A stretch of DNA of 64,000 bases from an uncultured Sphingomonadales bacterium (GTDB lineage: Bacteria; Pseudomonadota; Alphaproteobacteria; Sphingomonadales; Rhodothalassiaceae), in contig CANMND010000002.1 in NCBI GenBank assembly GCA_947499155.1, positions 496,001 to 560,000 on the forward strand. Reading direction: 5' to 3'. The position numbers and the translations under genes were made by a program. Numbering within the stretch: the first letter of the stretch is position 1; every line of letters begins with the position of its first letter. The notes beneath the pieces are model-generated. The model did not search any database, was not told where the DNA came from, and saw nothing but the letters and a program-made list of their open reading frames with translations. Of the stretch, positions 11,595 to 19,197 are shown one piece after another.

Positions 11595-12149
11595 TTAGCG
11601 ACGCAAAGTTCCAGTCCGCCGGATTTTTCGTTGTAACTGCAATATTCCGTATAGCAGGGCCTCTGCCGTTGGTGGGCACCCGGGGACATATATATCCACC
11701 GGCACGATGCGGTCACATCCCCGCACCACAGAATAGCTGTAGTGATAATAGCCACCACCATTGGCACATGAGCCCATAGAGATCACATAGCGCGGCTCGG
11801 ACATCTGATCATAGACCTTGCGCATGGCAGGAGCCATTTTATTACACAAGGTACCGGCCACGATCATAACATCAGACTGCCGTGGGGAGGCACGAGGAGC
11901 TGCACCAAAGCGCTCCAGGTCGTAGCGCGGCATGCTTGTATGCATCATCTCGACCGCGCAACAGGCAAGACCGAATGTCATCCACCACAAGCTGCCAGTT
12001 CGTGCCCAGGTAATGAGATCGTCTACCTTGGCAACAAGAAATCCTTTGTCGGAAAGCTCCGACCGCACATCGCTGAAAAAGGCGTCATCTTGTGCCGATA
12101 GCTTTGGAGCGCCTGCCGGCACTGGTCCCTGGGCCATATTCACTCCCAT
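11595..12149 (-). CDS. nuoB: NADH-quinone oxidoreductase subunit B (cluster N2)
   Basis: Subunit (184 aa from the chosen start) that binds the terminal 4Fe-4S cluster N2, which reduces quinone. The tandem cysteines are visible in [12 protein letters not shown], and the further ligands in [14 protein letters not shown] and [16 protein letters not shown]. Three starts are possible: a GTG at 12170, an ATG at 12149 and an ATG at 12137. I prefer 12149, which has GGGAG about 7 bases upstream and overlaps the nuoA stop. The N-terminal 40 residues are poorly conserved in the family, so the exact start is uncertain. Confidence 0.95.
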   Translation of the reverse strand: MGVNMAQGPVPAGAPKLSAQDDAFFSDVRSELSDKGFLVAKVDDLITWARTGSLWWMTFGLACCAVEMMHTSMPRYDLERFGAAPRASPRQSDVMIVAGTLCNKMAPAMRKVYDQMSEPRYVISMGSCANGGGYYHYSYSVVRGCDRIVPVDIYVPGCPPTAEALLYGILQLQRKIRRTGTLRR

Positions 12150-12505
12150 TCCAAAGCTCCCTTCTTCCACTCATAGATAAACCCGACAGTCAAGATCGTC
12201 AGGAATACAACGCCAGACCAAAAACCGAACATCCCGATATCCCCCAGAGCAACAGCCCAAGGAAACAGGAACGCGACTTCAAGGTCAAAAATGATGAACA
12301 GGATTGTGACCAGATAGAATCGCACGTCAAACCGACTGCGCGAATCTGCAAAGGCCTCAAACCCCGATTCATAGGCCGAGACCTTTTCAGAATCTGGACG
12401 CTGCTCGGCAATAAACCACGCCGCCCCTATAAAGATGGCGGAGAAGACGATAGCCACCCCCAAAAACATGAGGATCGCAAGATATTCTAGTAAAAAGGCT
12501 TCCAC
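12140..12505 (-). CDS. nuoA: NADH-quinone oxidoreductase subunit A
   Basis: Three-helix membrane subunit (121 aa), first gene of the Complex I operon. The motif [20 protein letters not shown], between helices 1 and 2, is the family signature; it includes the loop that moves during turnover. I choose the GTG at 12505 as start: GGAG lies 6 bases upstream and the resulting length equals the family norm. The open frame continues to 12535 but adds only an atypical cysteine-containing stretch. The last bases overlap nuoB. Confidence 0.95.
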   Translation of the reverse strand: MEAFLLEYLAILMFLGVAIVFSAIFIGAAWFIAEQRPDSEKVSAYESGFEAFADSRSRFDVRFYLVTILFIIFDLEVAFLFPWAVALGDIGMFGFWSGVVFLTILTVGFIYEWKKGALEWE

Positions 12506-12600
12506 GGAGCACTCCGTACAGAGGTCCAAGATCAAGGGTACCGGGTGTATCGCTCGTCTGATTGGGTCGCTAGGACATCAGATGAACGACCTATGTGGGC

Positions 12601-12628
12601 GCTATAACAAACCTTGGCGCGCTTTCAA
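12601..12628 (-). promoter_or_regulatory. candidate promoter of the nuo operon
   Basis: On the minus strand, TTGAAA (12628-12623) and TATAGC (12606-12601) are separated by 16 bases. Transcription would start near 12593, giving a leader of about 90 bases before nuoA. This is the best sigma-70-like match I found between tRNA-Asp and nuoA, but it is only a pattern match. The rest of the 293-base interval (12506-12798) holds no gene. Confidence 0.35.
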
Positions 12629-12798
12629 AGCCCGGTTTGACATTCGAGCCACAAATATGACCAAAAATAAATATTTTCGTGACTTCCAGCCCACATTATC
12701 CACCCTAACGATTAATAATCCCGCCACACACACCCACGGGTCGCGTGACCGTCGTGTAGTAGCCGGAAAAGAAAGCGGAACGATCTGGCTGGAGAAGG

Positions 12799-12875
12799 TG
12801 GCGGGAGTGACGGGACTTGAACCCGCGGCCTCTGGCGTGACAGGCCAGCGCTCTAACCAACTGAGCTACACCCCC
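12799..12875 (-). tRNA. tRNA-Asp (GTC), copy 1
   Basis: The minus strand folds as a tRNA. The acceptor stem GGGGGTG pairs with CACTCCC, the anticodon arm is CTGGCCTGTCACGCCAG with anticodon GTC, the T-loop is TTCAAGT, the discriminator is G and CCA is encoded. All 77 bases are identical to the second copy 140 bases away. Confidence 0.97.
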
Positions 12876-12894
12876 GCAAGAAGGGTCGGCGCGC

Positions 12895-12923
12895 CTTGTA
12901 TCCACGACCCGTCAGACTGTCAA
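12895..12923 (-). promoter_or_regulatory. candidate promoter of tRNA-Asp copy 1
   Basis: TTGACA (12923-12918) and TACAAG (12900-12895) on the minus strand are spaced by exactly 17 bases and lie in the 63-base gap between the two tRNA-Asp genes. The first copy can therefore be transcribed on its own as well as by read-through. Confidence 0.5.
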
Positions 12924-12938
12924 GTCGAATTGGGAAAG

Positions 12939-13015
12939 TGGCGGGAGTGACGGGACTTGAACCCGCGGCCTCTGGCGTGACAGGCCAGCGCTCTAACCAA
13001 CTGAGCTACACCCCC
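12939..13015 (-). tRNA. tRNA-Asp (GTC), copy 2
   Basis: Same cloverleaf as the downstream copy, with anticodon GTC and encoded CCA. All 77 bases match, while the flanking sequences differ, so this is a gene duplication kept identical rather than a recent larger tandem repeat. Confidence 0.97.
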
Positions 13016-13037
13016 CTAATGCGCGTCGGGGACCGTT

Positions 13038-13066
13038 GAGATAGGCCGCCAACCCCTATCTGTCAA
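13038..13066 (-). promoter_or_regulatory. promoter of tRNA-Asp copy 2
   Basis: A perfect TTGACA (13066-13061), a 17-base spacer and TATCTC (13043-13038) on the minus strand. The stretch between the -10 box and the tRNA is G+C-rich, as in the discriminator of promoters under growth-rate or stringent control; that last point is inference. Confidence 0.6.
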
Positions 13067-13096
13067 CGCAAATGTGCCCAGATGAAGCCAAATGAC

Positions 13097-13621
13097 TCAG
13101 GAAACACCGCCTTTAAATATGATTCTGTCGCTGCGATAGCGCGCAGATGCAAGCGACGAGCCCCACATGGAGAGAAGAACCGCCACGGCAAAGCAGTAAA
13201 GGCCCGGCTGGGTCATTGCCGTTCCAAGCCCACTCGCCTTCACAGAAAATACCAGGAGAGCCAGAATCAAAACATCCAGCATTGACCACCGCCCCAGCCA
13301 TTCAAGAAGCTTCAGAATATGCTCTGCGCCGTACCCGCCTTTATGTTTAATCCATAAAACACACAGCAAGACCCATTTCAAAATGGGGAACAAAACCGAA
13401 AACAATCCTGTAACGAGCCCTAGAAAAATATCGTCGCCTCTGAGTAGCTGCCAGGTGAGACCGAGTAGCGAAGTTTCCGATGAGAAAAAGATAAAGCGCT
13501 CTACCTGAATAACCGGAAGAACGAGACCAGCCACCAAAAGCCCGCCTGCAAGCAACAAGATAAGACATTCAAGTGAGTTGTTATGGGTGCGTTGCGCCGA
13601 CCTGGCATCAGGCTGCTTCAT
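13097..13621 (-). CDS. PqiA-like (paraquat-inducible protein A family) membrane protein
   Basis: A 174-residue integral membrane protein with four predicted helices. The segment PILKWVLLCVLW and the later LGRWSMLDVLILALLVFSVKASGLG match the conserved core of PqiA-family proteins, where the R-W-S-M-x-D motif is characteristic. It covers only one half of E. coli PqiA, which has two such domains, and no PqiB/MCE gene is adjacent. PqiA proteins act in the inner membrane with MCE proteins in lipid transport; what a lone short form does is not known to me. It sits alone between tRNA-Val and tRNA-Asp on the same strand, preceded by a terminator. The ribosome-binding site is weak. Confidence 0.75.
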   Translation of the reverse strand: MKQPDARSAQRTHNNSLECLILLLAGGLLVAGLVLPVIQVERFIFFSSETSLLGLTWQLLRGDDIFLGLVTGLFSVLFPILKWVLLCVLWIKHKGGYGAEHILKLLEWLGRWSMLDVLILALLVFSVKASGLGTAMTQPGLYCFAVAVLLSMWGSSLASARYRSDRIIFKGGVS

Positions 13622-13639
13622 GACAATCCAGACTGGATC

Positions 13640-13659
13640 AAAAGCCCATTCTAATGGGC
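13640..13659 (-). terminator. rho-independent terminator after tRNA-Val
   Basis: On the minus strand GCCCAT-TAGA-ATGGGC is followed by TTTT. It lies about 80 bases downstream of tRNA-Val and just before the PqiA-like gene, so it separates the two transcripts. Confidence 0.65.
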
Positions 13660-13741
13660 CATGGCCACAAAGACTACAGCAATTACTCTCGTAAAGCTGA
13701 GGCTTGTGACGCTAAAGTCATGACAAGATGATAAGAGTGAA

Positions 13742-13817
13742 TGGTGGGCGGTGACAGGCTCGAACTGCCGACCCTCTCGGTGTAAACGAGATGCTCTACC
13801 AACTGAGCTAACCGCCC
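13742..13817 (-). tRNA. tRNA-Val (TAC)
   Basis: The minus strand gives acceptor GGGCGGT paired with ACCGCCC, anticodon arm CTCGTTTACACCGAG with anticodon TAC, T-loop TTCGAGC, discriminator A and encoded CCA; 76 bases. Confidence 0.97.
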
Positions 13818-13852
13818 CCGGACTTTGTCTGCACCAGAATAGTGCCAGCGCA

Positions 13853-13881
13853 GTCATAGCGTCTCGGACTATGCGTTTCAA
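13853..13881 (-). promoter_or_regulatory. candidate promoter of tRNA-Val
   Basis: TTGAAA (13881-13876), a 17-base spacer and TATGAC (13858-13853) on the minus strand, about 35 bases before the mature 5' end of tRNA-Val. Confidence 0.45.
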
Positions 13882-13906
13882 GTCCATATGTGCGTTTGTG
13901 ACAACA

Positions 13907-13939
13907 ACGACCGCCCGAATCTTCGCGGGCGGTCGTTTT
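13907..13939 (-). terminator. strong stem-loop terminator after hup
   Basis: An 11-base perfect inverted repeat (13907-13917 with 13926-13936, 8-base loop). A second 8-base stem (13945-13952 with 13964-13971) lies between it and hup. On the hup strand it is followed by TGTTGT rather than a clean U-run; the plus strand has TTTT after the stem, so it may stop transcription from both sides. Confidence 0.6.
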
Positions 13940-13982
13940 CGCTTGAGGCAGCAGGAGAAACCGGCTGCCTCTTGTTCGTTGT

Positions 13983-14258
13983 TCAAACGTTCACAGCGTC
14001 TTTAAGCTGCTTACCGGCTTTGAATTTAGGCTGTTTGGATGCAGCAATCGCAATTGGTTCCCCGGTACGAGGATTGCGGCCCTGCGACGCGGCGCGATGT
14101 GCAACCGAGAAAGTGCCAAAACCAACCAGGCGTACTTCATCCCCTTTGGACAGGGCTTTGGTGACGCTGGAAAAAACGGCATCAACGGCTTTCGTTGCGT
14201 CCGCTTTTGAAAGTTCTGCCGCCTCAGCGACGGTCGAAATGAGTTCGTTCTTATTCAA
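13983..14258 (-). CDS. hup: HU-family DNA-binding protein
   Basis: Small basic nucleoid protein (91 aa) that binds and bends DNA without strong sequence preference. It begins [20 protein letters not shown] and contains the flexible DNA-binding arm region [21 protein letters not shown], with the conserved GRNPxTG tip, and the KPKFKAGK-type strand near the end. The length is normal for HU. IHF subunits differ in the arm and are longer, so HU is the better call. It lies directly downstream of lon with its own promoter. Confidence 0.96.
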   Translation of the reverse strand: MNKNELISTVAEAAELSKADATKAVDAVFSSVTKALSKGDEVRLVGFGTFSVAHRAASQGRNPRTGEPIAIAASKQPKFKAGKQLKDAVNV

Positions 14259-14309
14259 GGTTTACCCCCTCGTGTGGTTGTGAGGTTCCTCCATGGGTCA
14301 GCGAACGGC

Positions 14310-14339
14310 AGTGTAAAGCGGAATTTTTCGAACTGTCAA
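14310..14339 (-). promoter_or_regulatory. promoter of hup
   Basis: A perfect TTGACA (14339-14334), an 18-base spacer and TACACT (14315-14310) on the minus strand, about 50 bases before the hup start. The -35 box overlaps the U-run of the lon terminator. Confidence 0.6.
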
Positions 14340-14368
14340 AAGGAAACCGCAGATTTCCGCGGTTTTCC
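14338..14368 (-). terminator. terminator after lon
   Basis: On the minus strand, GGAAAACCGC (14368-14359) pairs with GCGGTTTCC (14350-14342) with one bulged A and an 8-base loop, followed by TTTT (14341-14338). It lies 60 bases after the lon stop. Confidence 0.6.
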
Positions 14369-14427
14369 ACAGCTTTCCTGCTTTTGCGACACAGAAGATA
14401 CACACCTAAAGACGAGCGCTCGAATAA

Positions 14428-16836
14428 TCAATGCGTCAAGGTAGCATTGTCACGTCTTTTTGCCTCATCGGCAGCGAGCTGTTCAAGGTTTGCAGCCTTC
14501 TCTTCATCTTCGTCCGTCCATTCGATCGGGACCAGAGGTCGATTGAGTGCATGATGTAAAACTTCTTCCGCACGCGACACCGGGACAATTTTAAGACCAC
14601 GCTTCACATTCTCCGGAATCTCGGCCAGATCTTTTTCATTCTCAGCCGGAATCAGGACTGTCTTGATCCCTGAACGCAAAGCGGCCAGAAGCTTTTCTTT
14701 CAGTCCGCCGATTGGCAGGACATGACCACGCAATGTTACTTCACCGGTCATCGCAATATCACTTCTAACGGGAATTCCGGTCAGAACCGATACAATCGAA
14801 GTTACCATCGCAATACCCGCAGACGGTCCATCCTTGGGGGTTGCCCCCTCAGGCACATGAACGTGGATATCATATTTGTCGAACATTGTGGGTTTGATCC
14901 CAAATGTCGTCGCCTTGCTCTTCACATATGAGCGTGCTGCCTGGATCGATTCCTGCATAACATCGCCCAACTTGCCCGTGGTTTGCACACGGCCCTTGCC
15001 ACGCGACATCACAGCCTCAATAGACAGAATCTCTCCACCGACCTCGGTCCATGCAAGGCCAGTGCTCAGGCCGACCTGGTCTTCTTCTTCTGCCTTGCCA
15101 AAGCGATAACGACGCACACCGGCATAGCTTCCAAGATTTTGGACTGTGACCTGAACATGCGTCTTCTTGCCTTCGACAATTTGCTTTACAGCCTTTCTGA
15201 CAAGGCGGGCAATCATGCGCTCCAGGCTACGGACACCGGCTTCTCGCGTATAATAACGGATGAGGTCGCGCAGGGCTGCATCTGAAATTCGCCACTCAGC
15301 CTTTTTGAGGCCGTGATCCTTGATCTGTTTCGGCAAGAGGTGACGTTTGGCGATTTCCACCTTTTCATCTTCCGTGTAACCCGAAAGATAAATGATTTCC
15401 ATCCGGTCAAGCAAAGGACGCGGCATGGAAAGCGTATTGGCGGTCGTGACAAACATCACATCCGACAGATCATAATCCACTTCCAGATAATGATCATTGA
15501 AATGTGAATTCTGTTCAGGATCCAGTACTTCCAGCAATGCTGAAGACGGGTCCCCCCGGAAGTCCTGCCCCATCTTGTCGATCTCGTCTAGGAGGAACAG
15601 TGGGTTCGTCGTTCCGGCCTTTTTCATGTTCTGCATGATCTTGCCCGGCATCGATCCTATATACGTCCGCCGATGACCGCGAATTTCCGCCTCATCCCTG
15701 ACACCGCCAAGGCTAAAGCGAATGAAATTGCGGCCAGTTGCTTTGGCAATAGAACGGCCAAGTGAGGTCTTGCCCACACCTGGTGGTCCAACGAGACACA
15801 GAATCGGTCCCTTTATCTTGTTGGCGCGTTGCAGGACTGCGAGATACTCGATAATCCGCTCCTTGACCTTTTCAAGGCCATAATGATCGGTATCCAGCAC
15901 CTTTTCCGACCAGGCGATATCCTTTTTAACCCGTGAGCGCGTGCCCCAGGGCATGGATAGTACCCAGTCGAGATAATTGCGTACTACAGTCGCTTCTGCA
16001 GACATCGGGCTCATTGACTTGAGCTTTTTCAGTTCGGCAATACACTTGGTCCGGGCTTCCTTGGTCAGACGGGTTTCCGCAATCCGCTTTTCCAGCTCTG
16101 CAGTTTCCTCGCGACTTTCATCGGTCTCACCCAGTTCCTTCTGGATCGCCTTCAACTGTTCGTTCAGATAATATTCGCGCTGTGTCTTTTCCATCTGGCG
16201 TTTGACACGGCCACGGATTTTCTTTTCCACCTGCAACACGCCGATTTCGCCTTCCATGAAGGAATAAACCTTCTCAAGACGATTGGTCACTGATGTTGTG
16301 GACAGCAAACCCTGCTTATCAGCGATTTTGAGTGCAAGATGAGAGGCAACAGTATCCGCCAATTTTGATGGATCATCGATCTGATTAACAGACACCAGAA
16401 CTTCTGGTGCAATCTTTTTGTTGAGCTTCACATAATGTTCGAACTGGGCAACAACTGAACGTGTCAATGCCTCAAGCTCTTTGTCATCTCCGACGGTTTC
16501 TTCGACCACATCAATGCGGGCTTCGAAGAACTCGTCATTGTCCACAAACTCTTTGATGCGAGCGCGACTGGAGCCTTCCACAAGCACCTTTACCGTACCA
16601 TCAGGCAGGCGCAGCAGTTGCAGCACACTGGCAAGTGTACCGATTTCGTATATATCTTCTGCTGTCGGGTCATCCTCACCAGCATTCTTCTGGGATACCA
16701 GAAGAATGGGCCTGTCATCCTTCATGACCTCTTCAAGAGCACGTACGCTTTTCTCGCGCCCAACGAACAAGGGCACTATCATATGCGGGAAAACGACAAT
16801 GTCCCGCAAAGGGAGTACAGGGTAGGACATGTCCAT
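14428..16836 (-). CDS. lon: ATP-dependent protease La (Lon)
   Basis: Cytoplasmic AAA+ serine protease (802 aa) that degrades misfolded and regulatory proteins. In order: N-terminal substrate-binding domain (begins [20 protein letters not shown]), coiled region ([20 protein letters not shown]), AAA+ module with Walker [10 protein letters not shown] near residue 350 and Walker [12 protein letters not shown], and the protease domain with catalytic Ser672 in [10 protein letters not shown] and the partner Lys in [10 protein letters not shown] about 43 residues later. All key residues are present and the length is normal. A sigma-32-like promoter and a hairpin lie upstream. Confidence 0.98.
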   Translation of the reverse strand: MDMSYPVLPLRDIVVFPHMIVPLFVGREKSVRALEEVMKDDRPILLVSQKNAGEDDPTAEDIYEIGTLASVLQLLRLPDGTVKVLVEGSSRARIKEFVDNDEFFEARIDVVEETVGDDKELEALTRSVVAQFEHYVKLNKKIAPEVLVSVNQIDDPSKLADTVASHLALKIADKQGLLSTTSVTNRLEKVYSFMEGEIGVLQVEKKIRGRVKRQMEKTQREYYLNEQLKAIQKELGETDESREETAELEKRIAETRLTKEARTKCIAELKKLKSMSPMSAEATVVRNYLDWVLSMPWGTRSRVKKDIAWSEKVLDTDHYGLEKVKERIIEYLAVLQRANKIKGPILCLVGPPGVGKTSLGRSIAKATGRNFIRFSLGGVRDEAEIRGHRRTYIGSMPGKIMQNMKKAGTTNPLFLLDEIDKMGQDFRGDPSSALLEVLDPEQNSHFNDHYLEVDYDLSDVMFVTTANTLSMPRPLLDRMEIIYLSGYTEDEKVEIAKRHLLPKQIKDHGLKKAEWRISDAALRDLIRYYTREAGVRSLERMIARLVRKAVKQIVEGKKTHVQVTVQNLGSYAGVRRYRFGKAEEEDQVGLSTGLAWTEVGGEILSIEAVMSRGKGRVQTTGKLGDVMQESIQAARSYVKSKATTFGIKPTMFDKYDIHVHVPEGATPKDGPSAGIAMVTSIVSVLTGIPVRSDIAMTGEVTLRGHVLPIGGLKEKLLAALRSGIKTVLIPAENEKDLAEIPENVKRGLKIVPVSRAEEVLHHALNRPLVPIEWTDEDEEKAANLEQLAADEAKRRDNATLTH

Positions 16837-16875
16837 TTAAAAATCCGATCTTACTGTCTACACAAAAATCCTAAG

Positions 16876-16917
16876 CGGTGCTCCATTCGATTTTTTAGCC
16901 TGATAATCGGAGCACCA
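16876..16917 (-). promoter_or_regulatory. stem-loop in the lon leader
   Basis: GGTGCTC (16877-16883) and GAGCACC (16910-16916) are perfect complements. The stem continues inward as CGATT/AATCG with a 4-base bulge. It lies between the candidate heat-shock promoter and the lon start, so it would be in the lon 5' untranslated region. It could instead be a late terminator of clpX, since TTTTT follows 9 bases after the stem on the minus strand. Confidence 0.5.
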
Positions 16918-16935
16918 CCTGCGACCTGATCAATG

Positions 16936-16964
16936 AGATGGCCCATCAGCCGGAGGACTTCAAG
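16936..16964 (-). promoter_or_regulatory. candidate sigma-32 (RpoH) heat-shock promoter of lon
   Basis: On the minus strand CTTGAAG (16964-16958), a 14-base spacer and GGCCATCT (16943-16936). This resembles the heat-shock consensus CTTGAAA-N13-15-CCCCATNT closely. lon is a classic RpoH target, which fits. The start site would be near 16929, leaving a leader of about 93 bases. Confidence 0.55.
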
Positions 16965-17017
16965 AGCGTTCCCATGACGCCAGTGGCCATGACCCGGCTC
17001 TTTCTTTGAAACACCCC

Positions 17018-18283
17018 TCAGGCTGACGACCCGGCTTCATCGCGGCGTTCCGCATAGATAAACAACGGCTTGACCCCGGTCTCTACCACGTCTCCATTGA
17101 TGACCACTTCTTCCACGCCTTCAAGGGATGGCAGGTCGAACATGGTATCCAGCAGTATGTCTTCCATAATTGATCGTAGGCCACGCGCGCCGGTTTTGCG
17201 CAAAATCGCCTTGCGCGCAACTGCAGCCATTGCCTCTTCAGTAAAGGTGAGCGACACGTCCTCCATCTCGAACAAGCGCTGATACTGTTTAAGCAAAGCA
17301 TTTTTCGGCGTCGACAGGATCTTGATCAGAGCACTCTCATCAAGGTCTTCAAGGGTTGCAATGACGGGAACGCGTCCTACAAATTCAGGAATAAGCCCGA
17401 ATTTCAGCAGGTCCTCTGGTTCGGCATGCATCAAAAGCTCGCCTACACCACGGTCTTCAGGCGACGCCACATTGGCACCAAAGCCCATGGACTTTCCTTG
17501 CATGCGTGAAGATATGATCCGGTCCAGTCCGGCAAAGGCCCCACCGCAGATGAATAGGATGTTGGTGGTATCCACCTGCAGGAATTCCTGCTGCGGATGC
17601 TTGCGCCCACCTTGCGGCGGAACACTGGCAACCGTGCCTTCCATGATCTTCAACAACGCCTGCTGCACACCCTCACCCGACACATCTCTTGTTATGGAAG
17701 GATTGTCAGATTTGCGGCTGATCTTGTCCACCTCGTCAATATAGACAATACCGCGCTGTGCTCGCTCGACATTATAGTCAGCAGACTGCAACAGCTTCAG
17801 GATGATATTCTCCACATCTTCGCCCACATAACCTGCTTCGGTCAGTGTGGTCGCGTCAGCCATGGTGAAGGGGACATCAAGAATCCGCGCCAGCGTCTGG
17901 GCCAGCAATGTCTTGCCGCACCCCGTGGGGCCGACCAGAAGGATATTCGATTTGGCCAATTCCACATCTGAACTTTTAGAAGCGTGATTGAGACGCTTGT
18001 AATGATTATGGACGGCAACAGACAAGACGCGCTTCGCCTTGGGCTGGCCAATAACATAATCATCCAGAACATCCAGGATTTCCTGTGGTGCCGGAACGCC
18101 ATCACCGGACTTTGCCAGTCCTGATTTGCTTTCCTCGCGGATGATATCGGTGCATAGCTCGACGCATTCATCACAGATGAACACAGTTGGTCCGGCTATG
18201 AGTTTACGCACTTCGTGCTGACTCTTCCCGCAGAAAGAGCAGTAGAGCGTATTTTTCGAATCTCCGCCGCTCAGTTTCGTCAT
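17018..18283 (-). CDS. clpX: ATP-dependent Clp protease ATP-binding subunit ClpX
   Basis: AAA+ unfoldase (421 aa) that selects substrates and feeds them to ClpP. The N-terminal zinc-binding domain is complete ([12 protein letters not shown] ... [10 protein letters not shown]). Walker A is [14 protein letters not shown] near residue 117 and Walker B is [10 protein letters not shown]. The ClpP-docking IGF-type loop is present as [14 protein letters not shown]. The length matches the family (about 420). It lies downstream of clpP with 177 bases between, so it may have its own promoter as well as read-through from clpP. Confidence 0.98.
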   Translation of the reverse strand: MTKLSGGDSKNTLYCSFCGKSQHEVRKLIAGPTVFICDECVELCTDIIREESKSGLAKSGDGVPAPQEILDVLDDYVIGQPKAKRVLSVAVHNHYKRLNHASKSSDVELAKSNILLVGPTGCGKTLLAQTLARILDVPFTMADATTLTEAGYVGEDVENIILKLLQSADYNVERAQRGIVYIDEVDKISRKSDNPSITRDVSGEGVQQALLKIMEGTVASVPPQGGRKHPQQEFLQVDTTNILFICGGAFAGLDRIISSRMQGKSMGFGANVASPEDRGVGELLMHAEPEDLLKFGLIPEFVGRVPVIATLEDLDESALIKILSTPKNALLKQYQRLFEMEDVSLTFTEEAMAAVARKAILRKTGARGLRSIMEDILLDTMFDLPSLEGVEEVVINGDVVETGVKPLFIYAERRDEAGSSA

Positions 18284-18460
18284 CGGACTTCCTTAAGTCT
18301 TGTATGTATCAGACCATGGTAGAACGGTACGCAAGCAAGCGGCAACCGCTTTAATCCCATATCTGTATCAAGCATGCCTCACAGGCCACATTTACACGTT
18401 AACAAGGATACATTGTCACTAACCAAGATTGATACCAGCTTAACGACACCATCCTATATC

Positions 18461-19084
18461 TTATTCGCCTTCGTCGGGGCGCTTTTCCAGCACAGTATCA
18501 ATAATTCCCCAATCCTTGGCCTCATCTGCGCTCATCCAGCGGTCACGGTCCAGTGCTTTTTCCACTTCTTCCAGCGTTCTGCCGGTATGGTTCACGTAAA
18601 TGTTATTAAGGCGTTCGCGCAACTTCAGTATTTCACGAGCCTGAATCTCAATATCAGTCGCTTGTCCACGGAAACCACCGGACGGCTGATGAACCATTAC
18701 CCGGGCGTTAGGCAGACAGTGCCGCATGCCATCCGCACCGGCTGCAAGCAAAAGAGACCCCATGGATGCAGCCTGACCAATGCATAATGTCGCGACTCTC
18801 GGCCGGATATATTGCATCGTGTCATAAATTGCGAGGCCCGCACTCACCACCCCTCCTGGTGAGTTGATATAAAATGAAATATCTTTCTTCGGGTTGTCCG
18901 CTTCCAAAAACAGGAGCTGGGCTACAATCAGGCTGGAGATATTATCCTCCACGACACCTGTCAGAAAAATAATCCGCTCTTTCAGCAAGCGGGAATAGAT
19001 ATCATACGCCCGTTCACCGCGGTTGGTCTGTTCAACCACCATTGGAACGAGCTGACTTCTATACTGATCCACAATATCGACCAT
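18461..19084 (-). CDS. clpP: ATP-dependent Clp protease proteolytic subunit ClpP
   Basis: Serine peptidase (207 aa) that forms the tetradecameric barrel of ClpXP. The catalytic triad is visible: Ser107 in GQAASMGS, His132 in MVHQPSGG, and an Asp about 50 residues later. The oligomerisation motif [20 protein letters not shown] is intact. I place the start at the ATG at 19084 ([14 protein letters not shown]); the longer frame to 19168 runs back into the hairpin that terminates tig, so it is not likely to be translated. Confidence 0.96.
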   Translation of the reverse strand: MVDIVDQYRSQLVPMVVEQTNRGERAYDIYSRLLKERIIFLTGVVEDNISSLIVAQLLFLEADNPKKDISFYINSPGGVVSAGLAIYDTMQYIRPRVATLCIGQAASMGSLLLAAGADGMRHCLPNARVMVHQPSGGFRGQATDIEIQAREILKLRERLNNIYVNHTGRTLEEVEKALDRDRWMSADEAKDWGIIDTVLEKRPDEGE

Positions 19085-19137
19085 CGGCCCTTCGCTCCTG
19101 TCGTTTCCGTCCGGTCCTGGCCCCCGGATATTTCGAT

Positions 19138-19175
19138 AAAAGGGCCGCGATGAGCATCTAGCGCCCACGCGGCCC
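19138..19175 (-). terminator. rho-independent terminator after tig
   Basis: On the minus strand GGGCCGCG (19175-19168) pairs with CGCGGCCC (19149-19142). The stem can continue inward through TGGGC/GCTCA, and it is followed directly by TTTT. It lies 22 bases after the tig stop and separates tig from clpP. Confidence 0.8.
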
Positions 19176-19197
19176 TGTGTAACGCACTGTTACATAC

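Noticed and set aside
12705-12905. Minus-strand frame with GGVAQLVRALACHARGRGFKSR
   Set aside because: Sense reading of tRNA-Asp, a well-known annotation artefact.
12435-12950. 171-aa plus-strand frame containing GLEPAASGVTGQRSNQLSY
   Set aside because: This is the familiar false protein made by reading the antisense of a tRNA gene (here tRNA-Asp). It is not a gene.
13751-14005. Plus-strand frame beginning MTGSNCRPSRCKRDALPTEL
   Set aside because: Antisense reading of tRNA-Val; it then runs over the hup terminator.
16877-16916. Stem-loop read as a simple clpX terminator
   Set aside because: It lies about 100 bases after clpX and downstream of the lon promoter candidate, so a lon leader element fits better; I keep the terminator reading only as an alternative.
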